Shown here: piece by piece, positions 30,871 to 38,923 of the stretch | How positions within the stretch are numbered: the stretch's first letter is position 1 | Layout: every line of letters begins with the position of its first letter | From: Streptomyces longispororuber | GTDB lineage: Bacteria > Actinomycetota > Actinomycetes > Streptomycetales > Streptomycetaceae | Assembly: GCF_024448165.1 (NCBI RefSeq) | Contig: NZ_JAMOLN010000055.1 | Location: 1-46,406, forward strand | Length of the DNA: 46,406 nt | Direction: 5' to 3' | Position numbers and translations under genes: made by a program | The notes under the pieces: model-generated | What the model saw: the letters and a program-made list of their open reading frames with translations, nothing else | Databases searched by the model: none | Told to the model about the DNA's origin: nothing

Positions 30871-31593
30871 ATGTTGTTGGATGTGGAACTCGCTTCTGCG
30901 GCTGCGCGGTTGATAGGCGAAGCGGATCGTGAGCCGCACGACGTGACGAGAGTGCTGGCCACGTTCGTGGAAAGCGTCCGGCAGCTGGCAGGTGTCCCCG
31001 ACGCGGCCGTGCACTACGTGCCACGGAGTGGCGGCGCGGTCCTGGCGGAGGGGACCAGCAGCGCGGTCCGGGCGCTGACGGCCGATGCCGCGGCGTGGAA
31101 CGAGGGCCCGGGACCCGAGGCACGCATCGCGGACCGTCCGCTCGTCGACCTGGACGTGACGGGCACGCCGGCCCGGGTGCGCTGGCCCCGCTGGGTGCCG
31201 CGGGCCAGGGCGCTGGGAGTGGGTCGGGTCACGGCGCTGCCGCTGTCCGGTGCAGGCGCCCCGGTCGGTGCGCTCATCCTGGTCAGCGGCCCGGGACTGT
31301 CCCTGGACGAGCGGGCTCTGACGATGGTCCGCTCGCACACGGGGATGACGGCCGACGCGCTGTTCCTGCTGCGGGAGGTGGAGCACGGTCGCGCCCTGGC
31401 CGCACAGCTGCAGCACGCGCTGACCAGCCGGGTCGTCATCGAGCAGGCCAAGGGGATGCTGTCGGTCCGGTTCGGCGTCCCGCTGGACGAGGCCTTCGCC
31501 CGCCTGCGCAGTTACGCCCGCTCCCATCAGCGGAAGATCGCGGAGGTCGCCTCCGAGATCACCGAGGGCCGCGCCGAACTCACCGCGCTCTGA
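30871..31593 (+). CDS. GAF-ANTAR regulator
   Basis: The 240-residue protein has a GAF sensing domain (about 15-165, with ALGVGRVTALPLSGAGAPVGALILVS) and a C-terminal ANTAR domain (about 178-235, RVVIEQAKGMLSVRFGVPLDEAFARLRSYARSHQRKI). ANTAR domains bind paired stem-loops in nascent RNA and prevent transcription termination. The ATG at 30871 follows GAGGGG by eight bases; upstream in-frame starts lack such a site. No target RNA is obvious next to it. Ligand unknown. Confidence 0.9.
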   Translation: MLLDVELASAAARLIGEADREPHDVTRVLATFVESVRQLAGVPDAAVHYVPRSGGAVLAEGTSSAVRALTADAAAWNEGPGPEARIADRPLVDLDVTGTPARVRWPRWVPRARALGVGRVTALPLSGAGAPVGALILVSGPGLSLDERALTMVRSHTGMTADALFLLREVEHGRALAAQLQHALTSRVVIEQAKGMLSVRFGVPLDEAFARLRSYARSHQRKIAEVASEITEGRAELTAL

Positions 31594-31706
31594 CCTTCGG
31601 ATCGGGACGGAAGCCCCGCACGGTCCACGCTCGCCGGGTAATCTATGGAGGCATATGCCAGTTCGACGGCTAGCGTGCGCCAATGGCCTGAATCGGAGTC
31701 GGAGTT

Positions 31707-32672
31707 GTGAGCGACGGGCCGGTACGACTCACCGAGACGCGTACGCGCTCGGGGCACGAGGCGCAGGGTCTGCTGCAGGCTGCCTACGGGCGGGAGTTCC
31801 GCGCGAGGTCACTGCCCCGCGACCGGGAGCACCACATGCGGCGCTTCGACGCGGACGCCTTCGAGTACAGCGAGATGGCCCTGCCCGCGCACTTCGAGTT
31901 CGCCAAGGAGCCGCAGGGCACTCTGGTCGTGGTGAGCATCGAGAGCGGCCAGGCGCGGCGCCGCATGGGCCGGCAGGAGGGCAACTACGCCGCGGGAGAC
32001 GTCTACGTGGGCCACGTGCCGATGCAGGAGTGCTCGGGCACCGCAGCGGATGTCCTCGCATCCGCCGTCACCCTGCCCGCCGGTCTCCTCGCCCAGGCCG
32101 CGGCCACCGTCGACGCACGCCGCGTGCGCCCCTTGCGGTTCACCGGCCTCGTCCCGGCCGATCCGCAACACGCCGCCCACTGGGAACGCATGCGCGCCTA
32201 CGCCGGCAGTGTCTGCGAACTCGGGGCCGACGCGGGCCCACTGCTGATCGGCCCAGCGGCCCGGCTGCTGGCCGGGGCGGTCCTCCAGGTCTTCCCCAAC
32301 ACGGTCGTGGGCCAGGAGCCGACCCTGCCCGACACCCGTGACGCCACCCCTTCGACGACGGCCCGCGCGACGGTGTACATCGACGAGCACGCGCACACCG
32401 ACATCGGCCTCAGCGACATCGCGGCCGCCGCCCAGGTCACGCCCCGCGCCCTGCAGTCCGCCTTCCGGCAGCACCTGGACACCACGCCGATGACCTACTT
32501 GAGGCGCGTCCGCCTCGGCCACGCCCACGCCGCGCTCAAGGACGCCGACCCGCTCACCGGGGTGACCGTCACCCAGATCGCCGCCCAGTGGGGCTTCCTC
32601 CACCCGAGCCGCTTCTCCGCCGCGTACCGCGCCGAGTACGGCTGCACGCCGCGGACCACACTGCACTCCTGA
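31707..32672 (+). CDS. AraC-family regulator
   Basis: The 321-residue regulator has an N-terminal cupin-like part (FEFAKEPQGTLVVVSIESGQARRR) similar to AraC-binding-like domains. The C-terminal double helix-turn-helix covers about 220-320 (DIGLSDIAAAAQVTPRALQSAFRQHLDTTPMTYLRRVRLGHAHAAL, then VTQIAAQWGFLHPSRFSAAYRAEYG). The GTG start follows GGAGTCGGAGTT. It stands alone between an ANTAR gene and a convergent hypothetical gene, so its targets cannot be inferred. Confidence 0.93.
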   Translation: MSDGPVRLTETRTRSGHEAQGLLQAAYGREFRARSLPRDREHHMRRFDADAFEYSEMALPAHFEFAKEPQGTLVVVSIESGQARRRMGRQEGNYAAGDVYVGHVPMQECSGTAADVLASAVTLPAGLLAQAAATVDARRVRPLRFTGLVPADPQHAAHWERMRAYAGSVCELGADAGPLLIGPAARLLAGAVLQVFPNTVVGQEPTLPDTRDATPSTTARATVYIDEHAHTDIGLSDIAAAAQVTPRALQSAFRQHLDTTPMTYLRRVRLGHAHAALKDADPLTGVTVTQIAAQWGFLHPSRFSAAYRAEYGCTPRTTLHS

Positions 32673-32690
32673 CGGGGCCTGTGGGTCTCC

Positions 32691-32718
32691 GGGGCTGCGG
32701 GGGCTGCGGGGCTGCGGG
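32691..32718. repeat. G-rich tandem repeat between convergent genes
   Basis: About three copies of GGGCTGCGG run through 32691-32718, between the AraC-gene stop and the stop of the next, convergent gene. The plus strand carries several runs of three or more guanines and could form a quadruplex. It may help separate converging transcripts. Confidence 0.6.
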
Positions 32719-33381
32719 TCATCCGATCCGCTCGATGTCCGCGGCCAGATCGGCGAGTTCGACGTCCGGGTTCAGCGCGGCGACGAGCTGCCGCGTCAGG
32801 GGGCGCCCGGTCAACACGGCACGGACCGCCTCGGCGTCCACGGACGTCTCGAAGTAGTCCGACGCCCAGGCCGCATAGGCCTGCGGCGAGCGGTCGACGA
32901 GGAGCTCGAAGAGGACGTCCGCGCCGTCCGGATCACCGTCGCCGCTCTCGGGGAACCCTACGGCGCCCGCCCGCCAGGCGGTGTCGCCCGCCTCCCGCCA
33001 CAGGCAGCACGTGACGGTGGGCACTCCGTCCTTCTCGCAGAAGGCCGGTTCGCAGACGTACGCGCGGAAGACGTCCGGCACCTCGTCCAGCACGCCGGGC
33101 CACACCGCGGGGACGTCCGTACGGGCCCACGGGCTCATGAGGGACTGGTGGTCGAAGCCGCGCACGTACGCACCGGCGGCCGAGAACACGATCGAGAACT
33201 CGCTGCCCGTCCCGTCGCGCATCGACGCCAGCTGCTCGCCCTCGGCCCAGTGCGCGTCGACGGAGAAGAACCGGTACTCCCACTCCGGGCTGAGCACGGC
33301 GTCCAGCGTCGCCAGGCCACGGCAGTGGTCGCGCAGCTCCTCGATGCCCGGCAGCGCCCGGGCCACGTCGTGTACGGTCAC
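32719..33381 (-). CDS. Conserved-looking hypothetical protein
   Basis: The 220-residue product starts at GTG 33381 (VHDVARALPGIEELRDHCRGLATLDAVLSP) and is acidic and soluble. Notable blocks are YRFFSVDAHWAEGEQLASMRDGTGSEF, GFDHQSLMSPW and CLWREAGDTAWRAGAVGFPE. The mix of aromatic strands resembles the actinobacterial immunity-like or SMI1-related hypothetical proteins, but no family is assigned. It follows the methyltransferase gene by 31 bases in the same direction, so the two may be cotranscribed. Confidence 0.78.
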   Translation of the reverse strand: MTVHDVARALPGIEELRDHCRGLATLDAVLSPEWEYRFFSVDAHWAEGEQLASMRDGTGSEFSIVFSAAGAYVRGFDHQSLMSPWARTDVPAVWPGVLDEVPDVFRAYVCEPAFCEKDGVPTVTCCLWREAGDTAWRAGAVGFPESGDGDPDGADVLFELLVDRSPQAYAAWASDYFETSVDAEAVRAVLTGRPLTRQLVAALNPDVELADLAADIERIG

Positions 33382-33412
33382 GCGACCATTCCACCGCACC
33401 CCACTGACAGTC

Positions 33413-34219
33413 TCAGACGTCGTGCCGGGCCGTGTAGACCGTCGCCGACATCGACGCCGTCACCGGTCCTGCTCCCAGCCGGTCCGTCATCTCCCGGGTC
33501 ACCGCGGCCCGGACGGCCTCCGCATCGCCGCGAGCCGCCACCGCCGCGCTCACCGGCGTGCCGGTGAGGAACCCGGTGGCGACGGACGCCGCCGACTCCG
33601 CGACGCCGTCCAGCGTCACTACCTCCGCCGAGTCCAGCAGCAGCCCGGCGGCCGCCAGGTCCGCGGCCACGACGTCCGGATCGCTGTACCCGTGCGGCAC
33701 GTCGGGCAGGAAGGTGGGCGCCCCGTCAGGGACCGCCGCCTCCAAGGCGGCCTGGAACGCCGCCCCGAAACCGTGCGAGGCCAGCGGGCCCCAGCTGCTG
33801 AACAGGAATCGCCCTTGCGGGGCGAGGACCCGGCGCACCTCCCCGTAGGCGCCGGGTCTGTCGGGGAAGAACATCACCCCGAACTGGCAGACGACGAGGT
33901 CGAAGGCGCCGTCCGCGAACGGCAGCTCCTGGGCGTCGGCCTGCCGCCACCTCGCCCGCGGCTGCCTGGCCGACCCGCACTCGACCATCGCCTCGTTCAG
34001 GTCGGTCGCCACCACCGAGGCGTCGGGCGCCCCGGCGAGCAGCTCCGACGTCAACGCCCCTGTCCCGGCGGCCAGTTCGAGGACGGCACGAGGCCGCAAC
34101 GCCGCCGCCCTGGCCGCCAGATCGGCGGCGAAAGGACTGAAGAACACCGGTACCAAGTAGCGCTCGTAGGCCTCGGGCATGGACCGGGTCCACCGCCGGT
34201 TCGCATCGTCTCCGCTCAC
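33413..34219 (-). CDS. SAM-dependent class I methyltransferase
   Basis: The 268-residue protein starts at GTG 34219 and has SAM-binding motif I VLELAAGTGALT near residues 46-57, the acidic ribose-binding VVATDLNEAM, then ADAQELPFADGAFDLVVCQFGVMFFPD and RVLAPQGRFLFSSWG. This pattern fits UbiE/methyltransferase-11-type small-molecule methyltransferases. The C-terminal part (MTDRLGAGPVTASMSATVYTARHDV) resembles cyclopropane-free Streptomyces paralogues. Acceptor unknown. It lies 79 bases after the epoxide hydrolase stop in the same direction; the gap includes a short GTCGT repeat. Confidence 0.9.
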   Translation of the reverse strand: MSGDDANRRWTRSMPEAYERYLVPVFFSPFAADLAARAAALRPRAVLELAAGTGALTSELLAGAPDASVVATDLNEAMVECGSARQPRARWRQADAQELPFADGAFDLVVCQFGVMFFPDRPGAYGEVRRVLAPQGRFLFSSWGPLASHGFGAAFQAALEAAVPDGAPTFLPDVPHGYSDPDVVAADLAAAGLLLDSAEVVTLDGVAESAASVATGFLTGTPVSAAVAARGDAEAVRAAVTREMTDRLGAGPVTASMSATVYTARHDV

Positions 34220-34298
34220 CCGGCCGACGCTACTGGGCGGGCCCCTCCGCGTCGCGGACACGGAGGCGTCGTCGTGTCGTGTCGTGTCGCGCCGGCGT

Positions 34299-35474
34299 TC
34301 AGCGGCCGGCGGCCGCCAGTACTGCCGCGAGACCTTCCCTCAGGTCCTCGACGAAGTACTCGGGGACCTCCAGCGAGGGGAAGTGTCCCCCGGCTTCGGG
34401 CGTGCGCCACCGGACGATCTGCCGGTACCGCTCCTGCGCCCAGGCACGCGGGTACTTCTCGATGTCGCGGGGGTACATGGTGATGGCCGCCGGGACGTCG
34501 ACCCGGAGTTCGGGGTCCAGGGAGTTGTGGCTCTCGTAGTAGATACGGGCCGCCGACGCTCCGGTCCGCGTCAGCCAGTACAGGGTGACGTCGTCGAGGA
34601 TCCGGTCCCGGGAGATCGTCTCGAACGGGCTGTCCTCGGTGTCCGACCACTCGGCGAACTTGTCGAGGATCCAGGCGAGCAGCCCGACCGGCGAGTCGAC
34701 GAGCGAGTAGCCGATGGTCTGCGGCCGGGTCGCCTGCTGCTTCGCGTACGCGGCACGCTGGCGCCAGAAGTGGTGGGTCTCCTCGGTCCACCGGCGCTCG
34801 ACCGCCGTCAGCCCGTCCGTGGACAGTCCGGGCGGCCCCTCGGCGAACGTCGTGTGGATGCCGAGGACGTGCGCGGGGAACCGGCCGGCGAGCACGGTGG
34901 TGATGTTGCCGCCCCAGTCACCGCCGTGGGCCAGGAAGGTGCGGTAGCCGAGCCTTCCCATCAGTTCCACCCATGCGGCCGCGATCCGTTCGGTGCCCCA
35001 TCCGGTGGTGGCCGGCTTGTCGCTGTAACCGAAGCCCGGCAGCGACGGGACCACGACGTGGAACGCGGGCGCGTCCGCGTCCTTCGGATCCGCCAGCTCG
35101 TCCACCACGTCGACGAACTCGGCGACGCTGCCCGGCCAGCCGTGCGTCACGATCAGCGGGGTGGCGTCGGCGCGCGGGGACCGGCGGTGCAGGAAGTGGA
35201 TGCCCAGGCCGTCGACGGTCGTGCGGAACTGGCCGATCCGGTCGAGGCGCTCCTCGAACGACCGCCAGTCGTACCCGGTGCGCCAGTAGTTCACGACGTC
35301 GACGAGGTCGGCGAGGGGAACGCCCTGGCCCCATCGGCCGGGGCCGGGTCCGGCGCCGTGGACCGTCTCGGCCTCCGGCAGCCGCGCCGCGGCCAGTCGC
35401 GCGCGCAGATCGTCGAGGTCGGCGTCAGTCGCACGGGCTTCAAACGCTTGCACGTCGCTGCTTGGACGGGACAT
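34299..35474 (-). CDS. Epoxide hydrolase (EHN-type, alpha/beta fold)
   Basis: The 391-residue protein has the N-terminal epoxide hydrolase domain (DLDDLRARLAAARLPEAET, YDWRSFEERLDRIGQF), oxyanion motif HGWPGS at 111-116, nucleophile D186 in HGGDWGGN and catalytic H364 in GGHFPSLE. It would open epoxides to diols, as juvenile-hormone or xenobiotic epoxide hydrolases do. The start ATG 35474 follows GGAGG-like sequence. The gene is divergent from a CGNR regulator with a 144-base gap holding a perfect palindrome, so it is likely a regulated detoxification enzyme. Confidence 0.93.
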   Translation of the reverse strand: MSRPSSDVQAFEARATDADLDDLRARLAAARLPEAETVHGAGPGPGRWGQGVPLADLVDVVNYWRTGYDWRSFEERLDRIGQFRTTVDGLGIHFLHRRSPRADATPLIVTHGWPGSVAEFVDVVDELADPKDADAPAFHVVVPSLPGFGYSDKPATTGWGTERIAAAWVELMGRLGYRTFLAHGGDWGGNITTVLAGRFPAHVLGIHTTFAEGPPGLSTDGLTAVERRWTEETHHFWRQRAAYAKQQATRPQTIGYSLVDSPVGLLAWILDKFAEWSDTEDSPFETISRDRILDDVTLYWLTRTGASAARIYYESHNSLDPELRVDVPAAITMYPRDIEKYPRAWAQERYRQIVRWRTPEAGGHFPSLEVPEYFVEDLREGLAAVLAAAGR

Positions 35475-35494
35475 GGAACCTCCTGGCCATCGCG

Positions 35495-35513
35495 GAACCG
35501 GCTAAGCCGGTTC
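35495..35513. promoter_or_regulatory. 19-bp palindrome between epoxide hydrolase and CGNR genes
   Basis: GAACCGGCT and AGCCGGTTC are perfect arms around a single A. Fourteen bases of it (GCTAAGCCGGTTCT, 35501-35514) recur with 11 matches as GCTAAGGTGGTTCC at 35605-35618, ending at the CGNR start codon and covering its ribosome site. The site placed near both starts suggests an operator for the CGNR protein. Known CGNR sites were not available for comparison. Confidence 0.55.
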
Positions 35514-35618
35514 TAGCACGCATCGATGGCGCCTTCAACCGGCCGGCCGAGGTGCTCCGGGAAGGCCGCAGGTCGCGGCGTCGGAAACCGGAACTTCCGC
35601 CTGGGCTAAGGTGGTTCC

Positions 35619-36206
35619 ATGCCCGCTGCGTTCCCTGAATTCCGCCTCGGCACCGTGCTGGCGACCAGCTTCACGGGCACCCTGTCGGAGCGTCACGGCA
35701 CCCCTGTGGAGCGCATTCCCACGCCGCAGCGGCTCGTCGACTGGCTGGCGGTGAGCGGCCTGGCCGTGGACTCCTGCACCACTGCCCAGCTCGAACGCGC
35801 CAGGGAACTCAGGGAAGCGGTGCACGCCGCGGCGACGGCGGCCGCGCTCCAGGAGGCACTCCCCGCGTCCGCTGTCGACGTCCTCAACGACTTCAGCGTT
35901 CGAGGCCGGGCAGCAGCCGTGCTGACACCCGAGGGAAGGCGTCGATGGCACCTCGACCCGGCTTCCTGCGTGGAAGACGCCCTGGGCGTCATCGCCGCGG
36001 ACGCGATCAGCATCGTGGCGGGCGAGCGCGACGGAAAGCTGGCCCTGTGCGCGTCACCGACCTGCCGCGCGGCCTTCTTCGACAGCAGCCAGAGCCGCAC
36101 CCGCAAATGGTGCGACATGAACACGTGCGGGAACCGCCAGAAGAAGGCGCGCTTCCACGCCAACCAGCGCAGGAGCGGGACCGCCGCGCGGACGAGTACC
36201 ACCTGA
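35619..36206 (+). CDS. CGNR zinc-finger regulator
   Basis: The 195-residue protein has an N-terminal all-helical ABATE-type domain and a C-terminal CGNR zinc finger. Cysteines 144, 149, 165 and 170 lie in CASPTCRAAFFDSS...WCDMNTCGNRQKKARFH. Such proteins are transcription regulators that probably sense a stress or small molecule with the helical part. It is divergent from the epoxide hydrolase, and half of the shared palindrome overlaps its ribosome site, which suggests autorepression. It ends 31 bases from a convergent gene. Confidence 0.92.
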   Translation: MPAAFPEFRLGTVLATSFTGTLSERHGTPVERIPTPQRLVDWLAVSGLAVDSCTTAQLERARELREAVHAAATAAALQEALPASAVDVLNDFSVRGRAAAVLTPEGRRRWHLDPASCVEDALGVIAADAISIVAGERDGKLALCASPTCRAAFFDSSQSRTRKWCDMNTCGNRQKKARFHANQRRSGTAARTSTT

Positions 36207-36237
36207 TCCGGGGTGCTGCCGCTCGTCGACGAGTCCG

Positions 36238-37341
36238 CTAGAAGAGACCGCGCGACGTGTACTCCGGAAGCTTCTGGAGGATCTCGTGGAGCCATCGGCC
36301 ACGGGCGGCCGGCAGTCGGGCCACCGTGTCCTGGAACGTTCTCGGGTCCGCGTGGAAAAGGCAGTTGGGGCGCGGTGGGAGCGGGTCGTCGCGCAGAAGG
36401 CCGCCGGGCAGACCGCCGGAAGCGGGGATCGGCAGGTTCGGCCGGGGCGAGGTCAGCCACAGCCAGATCCCGAGCGGCAGCGGAACCAGGTGGGGCGCTG
36501 CCGTCGGGTCGGGCGGTGTCCAGGTCAGGCCCGTCTGCGGATGGGTCGGTACGAGGAGGATGTCGGCGCCCGCGTCAGGTGCGGGCCGTCCCGGACCCGC
36601 CAGCACCGCACGCCGACTCGGGCCGCCCGCGGGAAGCATGACGTCGAGGGCGCGTTGGAACACGTCGGCGGTCAGGCCGCCCGGCACCGTGACAGGGCGC
36701 CCTGCGGACGCCGCCAGCAGATGGGCGAGAGCCTTGCCGGCCGCAGCTTGCCACTGCGGACTCCATGCCCAGTAATGACCCGTTCCGTAGCGCCCGCCTC
36801 CCCACGTACCGATCGGCTCCATCGGCGGCGTGCTGTTCGCCGCCCTCACCACGTCGTCCCAGGCGAGCGGTGCGTCGGCCGCGCCGTCAACGCGTACACG
36901 GCGCACGGCAGTCGGCACCAGCCACACCGCCTGCCAGAGCGAACAGTCGTCGAGCCGCGTCGCCACCGGCAGACCGCACGCCAAGCAGGCCGCATTCGGC
37001 CCGTCCCTTCCATCGAGGCCGCAACAGGCCCCGCCACTCCGCTCCGGAACCAGGCGGGTGCCCCGGACATCACCCGGGGCGATGACGACCGCGCCAGGAG
37101 CTCCCATGGACAGGGAAAGGACCGGCGCGTAGAGACCGCGTGCCGCGGCCTCGCCCGGATCGACCTCGTCCCCCATCCGCCACGGCGGCCCCGAGGGCTC
37201 CGGGTCCACGGCAAACGTCCCCGCCTCCATGAGGACCGGGAGTTGTGCCCCGTTCCCGTAGATCTGGTGAGCGTGGACCGGAAGGGCGACCTCGGTCAAC
37301 GGGGCGGTCAGCTCCGCGTCGCAGCGGGCACAGACGAACAC
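36238..37341 (-). CDS. Hypothetical protein with two cysteine pairs
   Basis: The 367-residue protein begins MFVCARCDAELTAPL from GTG 37341, ten bases after GGAGG; a TTG two codons earlier is possible. The N-terminal CARC is followed near residues 100-130 by GGACCGLDGRDGPNAACLACGLPVA. Together they could bind a structural zinc ion. The remainder is Pro-rich with tryptophans (DCSLWQAVWLVPTAVRRVRVDG, GTWGGGRYGTGHYWAWSPQWQ, TGLTWTPP). I do not recognise the family. It follows a 63-residue gene by 34 bases. Confidence 0.78.
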   Translation of the reverse strand: MFVCARCDAELTAPLTEVALPVHAHQIYGNGAQLPVLMEAGTFAVDPEPSGPPWRMGDEVDPGEAAARGLYAPVLSLSMGAPGAVVIAPGDVRGTRLVPERSGGACCGLDGRDGPNAACLACGLPVATRLDDCSLWQAVWLVPTAVRRVRVDGAADAPLAWDDVVRAANSTPPMEPIGTWGGGRYGTGHYWAWSPQWQAAAGKALAHLLAASAGRPVTVPGGLTADVFQRALDVMLPAGGPSRRAVLAGPGRPAPDAGADILLVPTHPQTGLTWTPPDPTAAPHLVPLPLGIWLWLTSPRPNLPIPASGGLPGGLLRDDPLPPRPNCLFHADPRTFQDTVARLPAARGRWLHEILQKLPEYTSRGLF

Positions 37342-37375
37342 GAACAAGGGGCCTCCGCACGAAATCGCCCTGCAG

Positions 37376-37567
37376 TCAGACGAACCAGACGACGAGACGC
37401 ACGTTGGCCGCACCGTGCAGCTCGCTCAGCAGCCGCATCACGCTCCAGGCAGGCCCCCAGTGCGTGGCATCGCCCGCGACCTGGGCGCGGGTTCGGGTAC
37501 CGCCGCCGACCGGCTGCAGGCGCGCGCCCGGCCTGCATTCGATCAATCCGTGGATCTCGGTGACCAT
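37376..37567 (-). CDS. Small protein, possible truncated MVTEIHG-type gene
   Basis: A 63-residue frame begins MVTEIHGLIECRPG and ends HWGPAWSVMRLLSELHGAANVRLVVWFV. The opening resembles a group of longer Streptomyces hypothetical proteins that start MVTEIHGFIE. If so, this copy is much shorter and may be a decayed remnant or a distinct small version. AGGAGG lies 12 bases before the ATG. It precedes the cysteine-pair gene in the same direction. Existence as a translated gene is uncertain. Confidence 0.5.
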   Translation of the reverse strand: MVTEIHGLIECRPGARLQPVGGGTRTRAQVAGDATHWGPAWSVMRLLSELHGAANVRLVVWFV

Positions 37568-37661
37568 GCCGGGATCCTGCCTCCTCTGCCGGAGGTCGAG
37601 CACCCGAATATTCGAGAGGCTGATCGCGGGATGCGAAGGGACACCACCCGGGCGGACCGGC

Positions 37662-38027
37662 TCAGCAGACGGTGCCCGGCCGTGTCGCCGTCGCTCGCAG
37701 CAGGTCCCGCAGGAGGGTGAAGTCCATGGACTGCACCTTGCGGAACCGCAGACATCCCTTGCCCATGTCCTGAGTCGCGAGGCGTTCGGTGAACGCCTCG
37801 CGTACGTCGCTGCGCATCAGGTAGAAGGAGACGTACTGCTTCTGGCTGGCGAAGGCGATCTCGGCGACACCGTCGCGCTCGTACGCGGGCATGCCGTACG
37901 CCATGACCTCCGTGAAACCCGTCAGCTCCCGGCGGCACAGCTGCCGCAGCTCGGTCAGGGCGTCCCTGCGCTCGTCAGGCACCTCGGTCAGGTATGCGTC
38001 GACGTCCTTCGCGGCACTGTGCACCAT
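37662..38027 (-). CDS. DUF1801 (YdhG-like) protein
   Basis: The 121-residue protein has the DUF1801 pattern: VDAYLTEVPDERRDALTELRQLC, then MAYGMPAYERDGVAEIAFASQKQYVSFYLMR, and GKGCLRFRKVQSMDF near the end. The fold resembles frataxin/YdhG proteins, whose roles are unclear; iron or small-molecule binding has been suggested. It stands between a 63-residue gene and a hypothetical gene, all leftward but with gaps of 94 and 46 bases. Confidence 0.9.
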   Translation of the reverse strand: MVHSAAKDVDAYLTEVPDERRDALTELRQLCRRELTGFTEVMAYGMPAYERDGVAEIAFASQKQYVSFYLMRSDVREAFTERLATQDMGKGCLRFRKVQSMDFTLLRDLLRATATRPGTVC

Positions 38028-38073
38028 CCGACGAAGCTAAGCCGCCCGCTCGGTCCCCGGCAACCGGAACCGG

Positions 38074-38643
38074 TCACGCCCGAGAAGGCCGGGCAGTGGC
38101 CTCCCACGTCTCGACGACATGGCGTGCGGCCTGCGCGTACGACGTCGCCGGTGACGTGGGATCGTCCAGGACGTCGCGCTCGCGGGTGCACTCCCACTCG
38201 ACGTGGGTCGCCGTGTCGACCAGTTCCTCGGCCTCGCGCGGCGGGAGTCCGTCATCCGACATCGTCGCCATCAACCGCTCCAGGTCGTCCCAGCGCTCGG
38301 GGGCGACACTGCGCACCGCCTCGATGAACTCCAGTGGGATCCTCGGTGCGGTCGGGCGGGCGGGTGTGTAGAGGACGTCGCCGGTGTCGCCGTCGGTCAC
38401 GGTGAACCTGCCGACAGGGCAAAGCAGTCGCGTGCTGCCGTCGTAGCGGGTCAGGGTCAACTCGACCGCGCCCGTGTCACCTACGTCGATGTCACTGACG
38501 ACCCCCTGGTACTGCGTCCCGCACCCTGGGCTGTCGTCGTCACCAGTCCGACGGTCGTCGAGGACGACTCTGCGGCCACGCCACGCGGCCCAGTCGCATG
38601 CTGCCAGGTCAGTTGAGGTGCCGCTGTCGGGTGTGCTGCTCAC
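38074..38643 (-). CDS. Hypothetical protein with N-terminal beta-barrel-like part
   Basis: The 189-residue product starts at GTG 38643 after GGGGGAG. Residues 15-95 form a strand-rich part (WRGRRVVLDDRR, QYQGVVSDIDVGDTGAVELTLTRYDGSTRLLCPVGRFTVTD). The rest is acidic and helical (PLEFIEAVRSVAPERWDDLERLMATMSDDGLPPREAEELV). No known family is recognised. The 280-base divergent gap to the next gene (38644-38923) contains the promoters and no other coding frame that I trust. Confidence 0.72.
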   Translation of the reverse strand: MSSTPDSGTSTDLAACDWAAWRGRRVVLDDRRTGDDDSPGCGTQYQGVVSDIDVGDTGAVELTLTRYDGSTRLLCPVGRFTVTDGDTGDVLYTPARPTAPRIPLEFIEAVRSVAPERWDDLERLMATMSDDGLPPREAEELVDTATHVEWECTRERDVLDDPTSPATSYAQAARHVVETWEATARPSRA

Positions 38644-38923
38644 GACTCCCCCAACGGCCGACCGGCCACCGGGACACGAGGTGACACCTGCCGGTACCCG
38701 TATGCCAGTTCACTGAACAGTCGAGTGGCCGCACGTGCGCGGAGCCCGGTTCTCGACGGAGACGAGCCACTCGATCCGCCCGGAAGGGTTCACTCACTGA
38801 CTGTCGGCCTACACTCGGGCAGGCCAAAGGAGTTGCACCGTCCACTTGTGCCGGGACTGGTCACGCCCCGTGGCGGGTGTGTACCCAGGCTTCCGCGAGA
38901 CGCACTGACGAAAGGGCCCCACC

